A DNA stretch of 64,000 nucleotides, taken from positions 10,196,071 to 10,260,070 of the forward strand of contig JAGTTD010000024.1 of NCBI GenBank assembly GCA_018398585.1, written 5' to 3'. The stretch's first letter is position 1, and every line of letters begins with the position of its first letter. Under the pieces are notes generated by a model. That model was not told the DNA's origin. It saw only the letters and a program-made list of their open reading frames with translations, and searched no databases. The translations under genes were made by a program, and so were the position numbers. This DNA is from Simmondsia chinensis (Eukaryota; Streptophyta; Magnoliopsida; Caryophyllales; Simmondsiaceae). This document shows, in pieces, positions 1 to 10,896 of this stretch.

Positions 1-38
1 AATACCCCCAAACTTAAATCTTGCTCGTCCTTGAGCAA
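1..38 (-). other. Polypurine tract with adjacent stem-loop of element A
   Basis: On the minus strand a perfect 6-bp stem (TTGCTC/GAGCAA, loop AAGGAC, positions 21-38) is followed by the purine tract AAGTTTGGGGGTA that primes plus-strand DNA in Athila-type elements. The LTR should begin with TGATAA just left of the window, as it does in element B. Confidence 0.6.
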
Positions 39-391
39 AGCTGAACATTTCAGCACTATATCTCATATTTTCAAGAATTTTTCTACTGTTTAAATCAAGT
101 GCACTTTAATTCAGAGATGAATAACCGAAAATCAACGTTTAAGCCTCTAAAGGCAAAATCATCCTTTCTAAGGAAAAACCGGTCAATCACCTAGGTAGCC
201 AAGATTCAAAGTTAGGAAAACAAATTAAGTTTATCCGTTCATTCAAATTTCAAGACATTCAAACAGTATAGAGGACAAAAATTCATACCACTCATAACAA
301 ATCTTATCAAGTATGCCCAAAACTAAAACATTTTTTTTTTTTCCAGAGGAACTTATTTGCTCAAGCCACTTTCGACTCATGAGTTTATCTT

Positions 392-562
392 TAGCGAGAA
401 TCAAGCTCCGACTCCTGGGCGATGACCCATAAGTAAGAGAAGTCACCACTGAGATGCCTCCAATATTACTGAGTGACTATAGCTTCAGCGAGAATCAAGC
501 TCCGACTCATGGGCGATGACCCATAAGTAAGAGAAGCCACCACTGCAACGCCCTCAATATTA
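392..562 (-). repeat. Two tandem ~77-bp units with tRNA-like boxes
   Basis: Units at 392-468 and 486-562 are nearly identical. On the minus strand each ends in a GRGCTTGATTCTCGC-like stretch resembling a tRNA B box. Element B carries the equivalent pair at 3156-3340, so the tandem arrangement predates divergence of the two elements. No cloverleaf can be folded, so these are not tRNA genes. Confidence 0.6.
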
Positions 563-1335
563 GGCACCACATATCTTTATTTATGCGAGATAGTGGTGCT
601 AGAAATACAATTTTATCTACTCTTTTTTTTTTATAAATATATTTCATATTTTTCTTTTAGATTCACTCATAACTCTTCAAAGCTCATTATAAGATGATAA
701 TCTTTAATGCAATCCATTCAAATTTGAATATCTTTTAATAAGAAAGAAAGGCAAAACAGCTATGGTAACTAGTGAACTCAAATACCATGGTTTTATCAAG
801 ATAATGGCTTAGATTAGATTTTGTTTCACTATTAAAGCATAAAAACAATCAATTCTTAGGTTATTCCAATTAAAAAAACAGTAAACGAGCTAAGAAAGAG
901 TAGAAAAATAGCCTATAAAGCATGATGATAAGTTTTCAAAATACAAGGAGATTTTTTTTTTAAAATATATTGCTATTATTTTATTATTATTATTCAAAAT
1001 GCAGTAAAACTTAAAGCGTAGCGAATCTTTTTGTTGGCTGACCCTATTTACATCCCCATACAAAAGCTCCGAACTCCGGGAGGTACTTAAGCCGACTCTA
1101 AAACAGACAGTAACAGAAAACTTCGTCAAGATTTTTCTTTTTTGTTTTTTAAAACATTCATTAAAATTTTAAAACTTGACTCTCCCACCCCTAAACTTAA
1201 AAATTAATATTGTTTTTAATGTTAAAAGGACTATAAAGAACAAGTGAGAGAGAGGTACTTCCCTGGTTTAAGGATTGCTCTTTGATGGTGCATGTGGACA
1301 TCGTGCCACCCCCAAACTTATTGTGAAATGCCTGT
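563..1335 (-). other. Non-coding 3' region of element A
   Basis: AT-rich sequence without a credible reading frame. It aligns in inverted orientation with 2440-3150 of element B (shared blocks around the GAGTTCGGAGC motif and the AACTCAAATACCA motif), which identifies it as Athila 3' untranslated sequence. Confidence 0.6.
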
Positions 1336-2310
1336 TTAAACAAAAATAAATATGAGACAAAATAATGAAAGGAAAATAAAATTAGATAAGTAAAAATAAA
1401 AACACTTGGGTTGCCTCCCAAGAAGCGCTTTGTTTATAGTCGTTAGCTCGACTTTCTGGGTGGATCTATCCTGTGTGCTGAAGAAGAATAGAGTTTCCAC
1501 CATCCATCCATAATGACCATTTTCTGCCATGCAGCTTTCTCGTTCTCTTCTTTACACGACCTCCCCCACCTTCACTAATATTAGGCTCCTTGAGCTTGAT
1601 CTTACACAGCTTGAATTTTCTTTTCTGGTTTCTTCTATTATTTTTTACTGAGGCTTCCATGGTTCCGAAAATTTCTGACCATGTCAGATAAGCTCTACGT
1701 TTTATTTCAATGGCTGGTGGTGGTGGGTCGGTAAAGATAGGGTTGGTCATTGGTGGTTTGTATATGTTTAAGGGGATTATGTCACATTGAGGCACGTTTT
1801 CTAATGTGTCTTCATCCCTCAATGCTATGGCGTTAGTTTGGTCCCCTAATTTAGTGATGGTATCGCTAGACATGAATTCTTCAGATCTCTCAAAATCTTC
1901 CTCTATTGTGATCCCTACTTGAGGTTCAGGATTTTGGATGGAAGCTCTTTGTTTTTTTATGTCACTCACGGTTTCCATGAATTTCCTATATGTTTCTTCT
2001 AAGTTATAGCTCTTTTCTTGGGATGGATAAGTGGGTGACCAAGATGCTTCGTGATGATTCCAAGAGGGGTCCATGCATTGTTGATTATAAGTGCTAGAGT
2101 AGGGATTGTACTGGGGTTGACTAAAATTTGACATGTAATTACTTTGTTCAAAACCCCATTAGGAAAAGCTATTATCTAATAGATTTTCCTTGCTAGCATA
2201 GTTACTTCCACAAAATCTACATCTACGAGCACCAATAGCACTCATTTTATGCATTAATACATGAATTTGTGAAATTTTGGCAGACATTGTACTAATTTCA
2301 TAAATGCTTA
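1336..2310 (-). pseudogene. Athila-type gag C-terminal relic
   Basis: An open stretch from 2134 to 1466 (222 codons) begins with a Q/N/Y/P-rich segment (QPQYNPYSSTYN) followed by EKSYNLEETYRKFMET, the arrangement of Athila Gag downstream of its zinc finger. Just upstream, a decayed CxxC remnant (RRCRFCGSNYASK) and the preceding MSAKISQ helix can be read with stop codons between. At the end the frame shifts into KVELTTINKALLGRQPK, a peptide recurrent near the 3' end of plant Ty3 polyproteins. There is no pol between. It is non-functional, and the family assignment rests on residue patterns rather than a search. Confidence 0.65.
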
Positions 2311-3155
2311 GTTTTCTTATTGGTGATTTTTTTTATATATTTCAATTTTTTTATGATTTTTTATGTAAAAGAATGCTTAAAATAGCTTTAAGTAATGTTT
2401 AATTGTATTATACAATGCATAAAATATGAATAATGAGGATAAAAGCTTGAATTTTAGCTAAAAAACTTTAGGTCTTATAAAGTATCTCTCACCTACTGCT
2501 TTGTTCCTTATATTTTATTTAATGTTGAGGATAATGTTAACTTTAGGTCTTGGGGGTGAAAGAGACATTTTGTCACAATTTTTTAAAATTTTGAACAAAA
2601 TTTTTCAAAACATTTTCATGTCAGTCCTATTTTATGTTTTAAGGTCAGCTTTAGTGCCTCATAGAGTTCGGAGCCTTTGTGTAGGGATGTAGATAGTGTC
2701 GGCTAACAAAAAGGTTTTCTATTTTCTATAGTATGGATCATTGGTCTTTTCAAATTTTATTTTAAAAGTAAGTTAAAATCACTAAAAAAAAAATTTAGAT
2801 CTTATCATCATGCTTTGTAGGCAATTTTCCTACCCTATGTAGCTCGTTTACTTTAATTAGATTTGAATAACCTGTGAATCAATTATTTTTGTGTTCTAAT
2901 TTAAAAAATATGATCTATTCTAAGGCACTATCTTGATAAAACCGTGGTATTTGAGTTCACTAGTTAGTGTGGCTGTTTTACTTTTCTTTTTGATTAAAAG
3001 ATGCTCAAATATGAATAGATTGCGTTAAGACTATCATTTTCAAAATAGACTCTAAAGATTAATGCTTACGTCTAAAGAAAAATATGAAAAAAAAATAAAG
3101 GCATCTCTAGCACCGCAATCCCATAAAAACATTTCAAGATATGTGTTGCCAAACA

Positions 3156-3340
3156 TGAGGGTGTCTTAGTAATGGCATCTCTTACATATGCGGCCATCGC
3201 CTAGAGGTTAGAAGTTCGATCCTCGCTGAAGATATACTCATGTAGTCATATTGAGGGTGTCTTTGTGGTTGCATCTCTTACCCAAGCGGTCATCGCCTTG
3301 GAGTCGGGAGTTCGATTCTCGCTAGAGATATACTCATGGA
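3156..3340 (+). repeat. Tandem units with tRNA-like boxes, element B copy
   Basis: Two units (about 3156-3240 and 3250-3340) each contain CATCGCCT...AGTTCGATYCTCGCT followed by AGATATACTCATG. The GTTCGATTC core matches a tRNA B box. This is the plus-strand counterpart of 392-562. Confidence 0.6.
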
Positions 3341-3697
3341 CCGGGATTGACTGGGGCATATCAGTCCCTCATAAATAACATAAAAAAAGGAGAGAATTTT
3401 GTGAATAACTTTTAGTCTTGGGCATACCTAAAAAGTTTTGTTATGAGTGGCATGATTTTTGGCATTCATCCGGTTTGAATGTCTTGAGATTAGAAAGGAC
3501 GGATAAACTTAATTTACTTAACCAACTTTTGAATTTGATCACCTAGGTGATTGATAGGTTTTTCCTTAGAAAGGTTGTTTTGTCTTTAAAATCTTAAGCT
3601 TTGAGTCTCGGTCATTCTTTTCTAATAGAAATAGTCTTGCTTTGAATCCTGTTAAAAATTCTTAAAAAGCATGAGATCTTACGCTTTAATGTTTAAA

Positions 3698-3737
3698 CTT
3701 GCTCGAGGACAAGCAAGATTTATGTTTGGGGATATTT
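3698..3737 (+). other. Pre-LTR stem-loop and polypurine tract of element B
   Basis: CTTGCT and AGCAAG (3698-3703 and 3712-3717) form a stem around a CGAGGACA loop, followed by the G-rich tract ATGTTTGGGGATAT directly before the LTR start TGATAAG. Confidence 0.6.
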
Positions 3738-5170
3738 TGATAAGTCTAATTTAGTATATAACTATTCATATAATTTAGGTTCATTTTCAAACCATTTTAT
3801 ATCAACCTTTTATTGCTTTGCTCGCTTTTACTTTTTTCGCTCCTATAACTATTTCCTTTCAAAAACACTCATTTTATGCTAATTCTTGCTAGGTTTTATC
3901 ATCAACATCAACAAGTAAATGCAAGCTATATCAAACAAAAGCAAAAAAATGGGCTAGGCACATCAATCTACACGGCCAACGCAAAGATGAACAACAAACT
4001 TGTACAATTTGTTACAAATTGCAAATTTGGGCAGCAAAATGGACAAATCAAGTGCAAGAACTTCTTGTACACTTCAAGAACATGTTCAAGTTGATGTCAA
4101 GACTGAATTTGGGCAGTGTAAAAGAATAAAAACTGAACAAAATCAGCAAAATGTATCAAGTTGTAAGGGTGGGCAGCAATGGGCGACAAAAGGGCGCAAT
4201 GAGAGTGAACTTGATGTATTTTTTTTATTTTATGAATTTACAACCTCAAACAATATAAATAGGAGTGTTTGGGAGGTCTTTTATCATCAATTCATCCAGA
4301 AAAAATCAAAAACAAAGTGTAGAAAGCATAGGTCAACCATGAGGAGACAAAAGGAGTGAAGGAAGAAAGTTTGGTTTGTAATTTGGCATTTTTAAGTTCT
4401 TTCTATCATTTTCTTCTTTAAGTTCATGGATTTTATTTTAGTTTTGCTTTATATTATGTATATCATGAACTAATTTTGTCTTTTTAAGGCTACGATATAG
4501 CCTAAGTTGTAATATACACTCTTTCTTAATTCAACGTATTCAAAGTTTGTTTATTACGCAGTTTGAGTGTTTATCACTATTCATCATGAGTTTTGAATGC
4601 TTGATCACCATTCAAAGTCTATAATGATTCATAATGAGTCCAAGAGGTGATTTATGATGAATGCTAAGTGATAAACACCCCAAATTGAGCGAATGCTAGA
4701 GATAGATCAAAGCGATTTGTGTGGTATTATGTGAAAACCATGAATCTTCAAAACTCTTTTCTTATTTAAATGCAAAAGGTTGATGAGTTAATATGTAAAA
4801 GAGCATACTAAACATTGCTCGAGAGAAATTATTTAGTAAATTAGAGTTTTCGACCATCAACATGCAATAACAACTTGAATTTCGAGAATAGAAAGACATA
4901 TAGATACAGCTAAGCGAAATCGGATGCCTTGGATCTCATTAAATTATAAAAATCATCTAAAATAAGTACACCTTTTTATAAAAATTAGTAACCTTTTTTT
5001 CTTTTTTATTTTGTTTTGTTTTATATCAAAAACTTCAAATTTCGGTCCCTCAAATATATAGTGCTAAAACTACTAATTTCGGTACTCATTCAAAACCAAT
5101 CCTCGTGGGACGATACGTTACTTATTCTATATTACTTGATACAACTTAGTGCCCTTATTAAGCTAACACA
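3738..5170 (+). repeat. LTR of element B
   Basis: Starts TGATAAGTCTAATT after the polypurine tract and ends ...AAGCTAACACA. Its central part (4470-4800) is clearly homologous in inverted orientation to 6440-6800, which independently marks both as LTRs of one family. No ORF of note; AT-rich. Confidence 0.7.
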
Positions 5171-5171
5171 C

Positions 5172-5440
5172 TAAGTATCAGTTCCCAAAGGCAATGACAT
5201 TAACCAACCTTTGGTTTCTTTTTTTAGTGGGAATTTCGACATGCTCAAGTGAATAGCACCATCACTGATGCCATTATGCTTGAAAGTATCACATATTTCT
5301 AAAAAGTTAGAGACGTGTAAATTTAGAGCCTCACTATGCAACCCACCAAACTGACCATATTTGGATCATTTATATGATTGTTGGTTTGATTGGAATGTTA
5401 TTCGCTTGAATAGGTGGCTATCTATGCTAGAGGTACATCC
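5172..5440 (-). pseudogene. Athila-type gag N-terminal fragment
   Basis: On the minus strand the sequence reads NNIPIKPTII, then after a frame slip FGGLHSEALNLHVSNFLEIC and DTFKHNGISDGAIHLSMSKF, continuing to KGWLMSLPLGT. This is the conserved retrotransposon capsid pattern 'FGG..eDP..hlsnFLEicdtfk.ngvsddaIrl..fpfsL.dkAk.WL.sLp'. It stops abruptly at 5172 where the LTR of element B begins in the opposite direction. A CAA codon has become TAA and one frame slip is visible. It is probably the 5' half of the gag whose 3' half lies at 1336-2310. Confidence 0.75.
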
Positions 5441-6107
5441 ATCAAAAGTTGGAGCAACCTACTTTCTCGAAGTTCTACCTTCTCTACCTTTCTCAGCCAT
5501 GACTATGTTCTCCACTTACCTTCTTTCCTTTATTTTCTATCTAAACATCCTCTCAATCTCGAGGCCAATGAGAGTTGTCTCTCCTCCTTGTGATACTAAC
5601 GTAGAAGACAAGATAAACAAAGATTAAGCATAAAAGAAAAGGGAAAAAAAAAAAAGAAGAAGGAAACACAAATATTTAAAAAAATGGGTTTCAATCAAAA
5701 ACTAAAAATTGCTGAAAATTAAATTTCAAAATATTTTCAAAAACATGAAACTAAAATTTACTGAAACTTCCAAAACTAAATCTAATTGCCTGAAGCTATG
5801 GTTAAAACGACAAACTACTAGTCTATAAAAGAGAAATTCTATCTAGTTAAGGAAAACTCTATCTAAATTAGGAAAGTCTACCTAGTTTATAAAATTCCAT
5901 ATTAAATACAAAATATGCAGGATATTATTTTAAAAAGCAAGATAAGTGAAAATATTTGAAAATCAAACCTAGTTGGCGCCTAAAATCAAAATCAAAATAA
6001 ATAAAATATCAAACTGAAAATCAAAAAAAAAATTAGGAACAAAAATGAAAATAAATTCAAATTATACTAAAACTAGATGGTACCGACATTAATCAAATAA
6101 AAAAAAT
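5441..6107 (-). other. 5' untranslated leader of element A/C
   Basis: An A-rich stretch (plus strand) between the primer binding site and gag, without a credible coding frame. It is explained by position as retrotransposon leader. Confidence 0.5.
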
Positions 6108-6124
6108 CCATGCCAATGGCGCCA
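6108..6124 (-). other. Primer binding site, Athila/Tat type
   Basis: On the minus strand TGGCGCCATTGGCATGG follows the LTR end, closely matching the TGGCGCCGTTGCC-type primer sites of Athila elements. It fixes the LTR/internal boundary and the minus orientation. Confidence 0.75.
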
Positions 6125-6130
6125 AAAACT

Positions 6131-7546
6131 TGATGCAAGGGAATTAGCAATTACACCATGTCGATCAAGTCACAAAGTGATGAACAGAGTATTACCACGA
6201 GGAGTGTTCTATTGATCAAGTACTAAAATTACTAGTTCAAATTCTATTCAGACAACTGAATCTTGGAGTTTGAATATGAATTTGACAAAAAATCAACGAA
6301 CTTAAAGACGATGATTTTAGGCATGAGTTGTGATGATTTAAGTGAAAGGAATCCGACTTCACCTGGTTAAATTGATATAACTTCAAAATCTTGGTATTCA
6401 TGTTAATTGCCCATGTTGACGGCCAAAAATTATAATTTACTCAATATTTTTTTTTTCGAGCAATATTTAGCGTACTCCTTTACCTACTAATTCATCAATT
6501 TTTTGCATGAATTTAACTAACAAAAGAGCTATGAAGTTATATGGTTTCCACATACAAGGCTACACAAATCACATTAAGCTATCTATAACATTTGCTCAAT
6601 TTATGGTGTTTACTACTATAACATTCATCATAAATCTCCTCTCAAATTTATTATGAACTATTAAATCATTTGAACGGTGATCAAGCACTCAAAAGCATTA
6701 ATAACAATAATTAATACTTCCATAATAGAATAAACGAACACAAAATACTCCCATCTAGAAAAGAGTATATCTTACAACGTAGGATACAGCGTAGCCTTGG
6801 AAAAGTAAAATTTGGTTCTTAACTAAGCTAAAGAAAACAAAACTCAAACTGGTACACATTATAGAAGAAAAACGATTAGAAAGAACTCGGACTTCGCGAT
6901 AACCCTAGCCGATCTCTTCCTTTCACCCTAGTTGTGCTTCCACCTCTTGCTTGCTCCTTCTTGGTCACGTCAAAATTCGTGTCCAAATGGTTAGCATGCT
7001 ACTTCCACCTCTATTTCTCTCTATCTATAGGTGTCGCAATTTAGGGTTTAGGAATTTCATGCTCAAGAAGCTCTAATTTCATGCAAACTCTCCAATTTGT
7101 CCACAAAAATCGCTTAATGTTGTTTATTCCCTTCCTTGCTGCCAAGTAGATTTCTTTTACTTGTTTTTGCTCTTTTAAATTTATGGGTCCAGTTACATGA
7201 GTAAAAGGTATCCAAATTGCAACCACACTTTCCAGAAAAGTTAAATAATCGTGATGTATCCAATTTTCCTTATTCTTTTTCTTTTCTACCTTCTCTTTAC
7301 CCATCATCTTTTTCTTTTGAGCTAAATTGATGACTCAATTTGATTTCTCTCTCTTATCATGGGCCTTAAGGTCGGACTTGAGTTCCGTTGTAGTCCTTTT
7401 ATGTTTTGAATATCGTATATTGCTTCTCAGGTGAATAAATGGCAATGAGCCCAAAAAGCTAGTAATATCCACATAAATTTGGTGCAAGATGGTTAATAAG
7501 TTAATCTAAATTTTTATAAAAAATGTATGCAAATTTGGAGTTATCA
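6131..7546 (-). repeat. LTR of Athila-type element (5' LTR, minus)
   Basis: On the minus strand it begins TGATAACTCC (7546) and ends near 6131 just before the primer site. It is about 1.4 kb and shares a ~330-bp homologous core with the LTR at 3738-5170. The two copies are widely diverged, indicating old insertions. Confidence 0.7.
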
Positions 7547-7645
7547 GTCCTCCTATAATGTGTAAACATGAAAGACTAATTTTTGAGACTTGGATTTCTA
7601 GGGAACAATGTCAGTATGTGTTTGTTTTGACCAAAGAAAGAGAAT
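7547..7645. other. Host sequence left of the large nest
   Basis: About 100 bp not assignable to any repeat in the window. It ends in AGAAT (7641-7645), which recurs at 55608-55612, so before the insertion of element I it was continuous with 55613 onward. Confidence 0.6.
7641..7645. repeat. Target duplication AGAAT, left side of element I
   Basis: Identical to 55608-55612 and immediately abutting the two outer LTR ends of element I (TTTTAGGACC, decayed from TGTTAGGACC, on the left; CTTAACA on the right). Confidence 0.8.
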
Positions 7646-7971
7646 TTTTAGGACCACCCACGAAATACCAAACTACAAATCAAAAAAGCAAGCACAAATT
7701 GAAAGGGATTGGGGAAATATTGAACACTGAACTTTACGGGGTTCAACTGAAGCAACATCCACGGAGTGGGAGCAACAATATTCACTAATATTAATCAAGG
7801 ATTATAAATTTGTTGCTCACTCTACAACACCTGCCAAGATGCCTATAAATAGAGCATCATAACCACTGGAAGCTAAAGAGTCACCATTAATCAGGCCATA
7901 AACTCAAGCCCTAATAAATATGGCCAAGAGTATGACGGTTAACGAAAGACAAACAATCTCCACACTTAACA
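7646..7971 (-). repeat. 3' LTR of copia element I
   Basis: On the minus strand starts TGTTAAGTGTGG and ends GGTCCTAAAA (terminal CA mutated). It aligns over its length with 55262-55607 (326 against 346 bp). It contains a TATAAATAGAG motif at about 7842 in the plus reading, which on the coding strand is only an AT-rich stretch. Confidence 0.85.
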
Positions 7972-7984
7972 ATCTCCCACTTGG
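7972..7984 (-). other. Polypurine tract of element I
   Basis: Minus strand CCAAGTGGGAGAT directly upstream of the LTR start TGTTAAG; the canonical copia AAGTGGGAGA tract. Confidence 0.8.
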
Positions 7985-8270
7985 AGATTGTACAACAATC
8001 GCCCACGCTCCCCCTCACACACAATCATCATACGTGAACTTTACCCCAAGCTCATCCCGGCTTCAGTATATTAGCCAGTACACTCTTCTTTAGCAGAACT
8101 TCCAGATTCACGCTCGCACTTGCCTTCTTGTATCGGAAATTCATTCTGGCTCCTACTGCTAGCTCCTACTTAACATGTGTGCTTGAACCTGCATCAGAAC
8201 GATCTTTTGATTAGTCCATTTACCCATCGGCTATCTTGGTTGATAGGAAACATCAGGAAATAGCTTCCAA
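7985..8270 (-). other. Residual 3' internal sequence of element I
   Basis: A short stretch between the protease relic and the polypurine tract with no recognisable domain (a peptide like EVLLKKSVLANILKPG can be read). It marks the deletion that removed integrase, RT and RNase H. Confidence 0.45.
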
Positions 8271-8671
8271 TTGACACAATTTGATATGCTCAAAGCTAAG
8301 TTTCCTGCAGTTAACTTCCCATCAACTGACTTCAACGTTAAAAATAGTGTGCCCAACTTTAGACTACGAGCTATCACTTATGGCCCTTTTGATACCATCC
8401 ACTTTCCACTCGAGAACTTGGCAAAATACCCATTGTCATCGAGCTATCCCACCGATATAAATTTTTCTTCAATTCAGGCACATATCTCACACCATGTAAA
8501 GGTCCTCGTTGACCAATGTGGCAATGAAATCTTGACATCTCCAATACCAAAAACTTCCAATGATTGTCCACTCACCAAATGCACTCTACAGTAATCCCCA
8601 GCCGCAAAATTTTGTACTACGTCCCTACATAGCGTGAAACGAAGCCCCTAAATCTAAAATACAGTCATTCA
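8271..8671 (-). pseudogene. Copia protease fragment of element I
   Basis: On the minus strand CILDLGASFHA corresponds to the copia protease active-site context W-I-L-D-S-G-A/C-S-x-H (the DSG serine here changed to leucine). Further on HGVRYVPELKKNLY matches the conserved 'VRYVPELKKNLISLG' stretch at the end of the protease region. Stop codons interrupt it. It follows the gag zinc region across the hAT MITE, so order and orientation fit element I. Confidence 0.8.
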
Positions 8672-9336
8672 TAGGGATGGCAATTGTACCTGAATCCATC
8701 GGATAACCATCCAACCTGACCCATTTATGATGGATTTTGATGCACAAATGAGTTTTAAATGTATTTGGAATTGGACGTTGATAAATGAGTTTTGGATCAG
8801 GTCAAACTTGGATGACATTAAACCCAACCCAGACCCTACTCAAATACAACCCGAAGTTATGTTTAATCTAGCAGAAATTTTAAATTTACTAAATTTTCAG
8901 TCTCTAACACAACAAACCATATTCCAACATCTTTTTATTGCGCGAAAATTTTAAAGTTTGTTTGCATTGTAATATTTTTGTAGAAACATGATGTAACACG
9001 TTTATGTATAAATATTACTTCTTAAAAAGATAACTGCCTAATAATATATTTAAAATGAAAAAAGAAAAAAAGATAGCGATTTGTCCAAATATTAGCATTG
9101 GAAGTATTATTATTACATTATTATTGTTAATATATTAATATTAGATTATAATATTATAATTTATTCTTTAATTTAGATGGATTATGGATTTAGGTTGGAT
9201 ATCTGTTCCACTCGATATATTTGGATTTGGATTGAACTTTTATGGAATAAATGGTTTTTTTTTGAGATTTGGGTCGGGTAGGGTGTTTTTTGGGTTGGGT
9301 CGAGATGAAGGAATACCCGACCCGTTATCATCCCTA
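8672..9336. mobile_element. hAT-type MITE with TAGGGATG ends
   Basis: A 665-bp element whose ends are TAGGGATGGCAA and, inverted, TAGGGATGATAA. It is flanked by the 8-bp sequences GTCATTCA (8664-8671) and GCCATCCA (9337-9344), which match at 6 of 8 positions with two transitions. The 5'-TAGGGATG end and 8-bp duplication are hallmarks of hAT transposons. The interior is AT-rich with complementary GGGTCGGGT / ACCCGACCC stretches near the end and no transposase. It sits between gag and protease of element I. Confidence 0.75.
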
Positions 9337-9344
9337 GCCATCCA

Positions 9345-9685
9345 CTGGTGAATATACGGTAAGAACTAGAGCATTCTATATCTCATCAGTCACGACACTG
9401 GCTTTATCCGGGTCTGTCTTTTTTAACACTCTACAAACTTTTCACATGTGTCTCGGTTTCCCCTAGTGCCAACATTGGCCCGTTTAGCCTGCCCTACTTC
9501 TATTTCTTCCTCTAAGTGATTTTTCGAAACCCCTACCCTAGGTTTCTATACTTAAGGTGTGAATCTCGCCGGAATCGGTCATCACACCTCCTCGGCCAAA
9601 ACCAAATCACGTACTTCATCATATTTTAATTTCTTTCCCAGCATAATTACTAATCGCCTTTCTCATGGCTTCCTAACTATTGGCG
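9345..9685 (-). pseudogene. Copia gag C-terminus of element I
   Basis: The minus strand reads EAMRKAISN, then LKYDEVRDLVLAEEV, then a basic RGRG/RSR segment before a decayed zinc-finger region. This is the copia Gag pattern 'LKYEDVRDLILSEEIRRRDSGE...RGRG..RSKSRS'. Several CGA/TGG codons have become stops. The upstream half of this gag is at 49941-50450, on the far side of element D. Confidence 0.8.
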
Positions 9686-10079
9686 TTTACACCCTAATTT
9701 TCGAAGGGCTAGAATTAAGCCTTTAGGTGCTGAAGTAGCAGCTTCTCGAGCCAGTATACTGAAGAGATGATCACCCTGACTACGGTATCAACCACTCGAG
9801 GACTCGAGATGATTGAAGGGTAAAAGGAGCTCGAGCTTAAGGAATTGCCAAGAAGGTTGCAAGACAAGTGGTTTCCAAGCTCGAGGTAGTTACTTGGAGT
9901 GCAATCTCAAATACTTGGGCACTAAGATTAATCTCAGAGGATGTGGGGTTTCTAGAAGAGACTTTCGCTAAGATTACGAATGTGGGCACCAAAGATTTAC
10001 CTCCAATACCGAATTCAGAACATGTCCATTGAAGATTTGCACGTGCAAAGAAGAAGCTTGGTGGCCAGATATGGGTGAA

Positions 10080-10503
10080 TGTCATGATCGGGAAATATTA
10101 GAAAATAAGGAATTGTTATAGATTAGCTTAAGTCATGGAAATAAGTCACGTAATTAGTATGGGTGACTGTTAGGGGTTGTTAAGATGTGTTTAGTAGCTA
10201 TGTTGGTGTATTAGCGGTATTAGTTGAAGTCAATTAGTTAGTTGATATGTGAAGTCAGGTTTGGCGGCTGTTATGGACGGTTTAGTCGGTTATTTGGCTG
10301 TCCAAGTACAATGCATCTTGTTAACCGCCATTAAAGCTAGGCTTAGTATAAGTAGGACATTGTCTTGTAAATTTGGAAATCATTCAATGAAAATTCTACT
10401 ATCTCTTTGAGATATTTCCTTTCTTTTCGCATTTTACATTCCTTTATCGCTTTCTTGCATTTCTTTCTAGGTCATGACTCAAGTTTGATCTCGGATCATG
10501 ACA
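10080..10503 (+). repeat. 5' LTR of element E
   Basis: TGTCATGATC...GATCATGACA with imperfect inverted ends; 424 bp, the same length as the 3' LTR. Confidence 0.9.
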
Positions 10504-10505
10504 AT

Positions 10506-10517
10506 TGGTATCAGAGC
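10506..10517 (+). other. Primer binding site of element E
   Basis: TGGTATCAGAGC, complementary to the 3' end of initiator methionine tRNA, two bases after the LTR. Confidence 0.85.
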
Positions 10518-10896
10518 CTTGATTTGTTGATTTGATTCCAAATCAAGCTCTTAATTCAGAAAAATTCAGAATCGATTTATTGTTGCTGCACAAGGACTTT
10601 AGATGCTTTGCATTTGATTTAGTTGAATCTATTTCAACTAAATTGAGTTTGTATTGTGTCAAGCTTTGGTGTTGGTTGCAATCTATTAACAAAAAAAAAA
10701 AAAAATTAGAGGTTGAAATTGATTAAACTTGAGATCTGGAATTCAAGACCTCACGGTTGATCAAGATTTCAAGATTAATTGATTCTTGAGTGTGAACTTG
10801 AAGAATTGTGTGGAATTAACATCACAATTGTGATCTATTAGCATTTAACAGTGAGCAAATTGAGCTGAAGTTGTGTGTTGGCTAAAGATTTCAAAT
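10518..10896 (+). other. Leader of element E
   Basis: A non-coding stretch between primer site and ORF; contains an A14 run near 10690. No feature beyond this was seen. Confidence 0.5.

Larger units (their letters stand above)
1..2310 (-). mobile_element. Athila-type Ty3/gypsy element A, 3' part
   Basis: Read on the minus strand this runs from a gag C-terminal relic through a long AT-rich 3' untranslated stretch to a polypurine tract at the window edge; the 3' LTR lies just outside position 1. No protease, RT or integrase is seen between gag and the 3' end, so the element is either a non-autonomous Athila-like derivative or has lost pol by deletion. The pre-LTR part (1-1200) is homologous, in inverted orientation, to 2460-3730. 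It probably belongs to the same element as the gag start and LTR at 5172-7546, split by element B. Confidence 0.75.
2311..5170 (+). mobile_element. Athila-type element B, 3' end plus LTR
   Basis: A plus-strand copy of the same 3' untranslated region as element A (inverted relative to it), followed by a stem-loop, a polypurine tract and a complete LTR. Nothing coding is recognisable in it. Its left edge (about 2311) abuts minus-strand gag C-terminus and its right edge (5170) abuts minus-strand gag N-terminus. It therefore looks like a truncated copy sitting in the gag gene of element A/C; no clean target duplication could be found. Confidence 0.6.

Noticed and set aside
3156..3340. Possible tRNA genes because of GTTCGATTC boxes
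   Set aside because: No acceptor or anticodon stem can be formed, and the same units occur within a retrotransposon 3' region in two copies.
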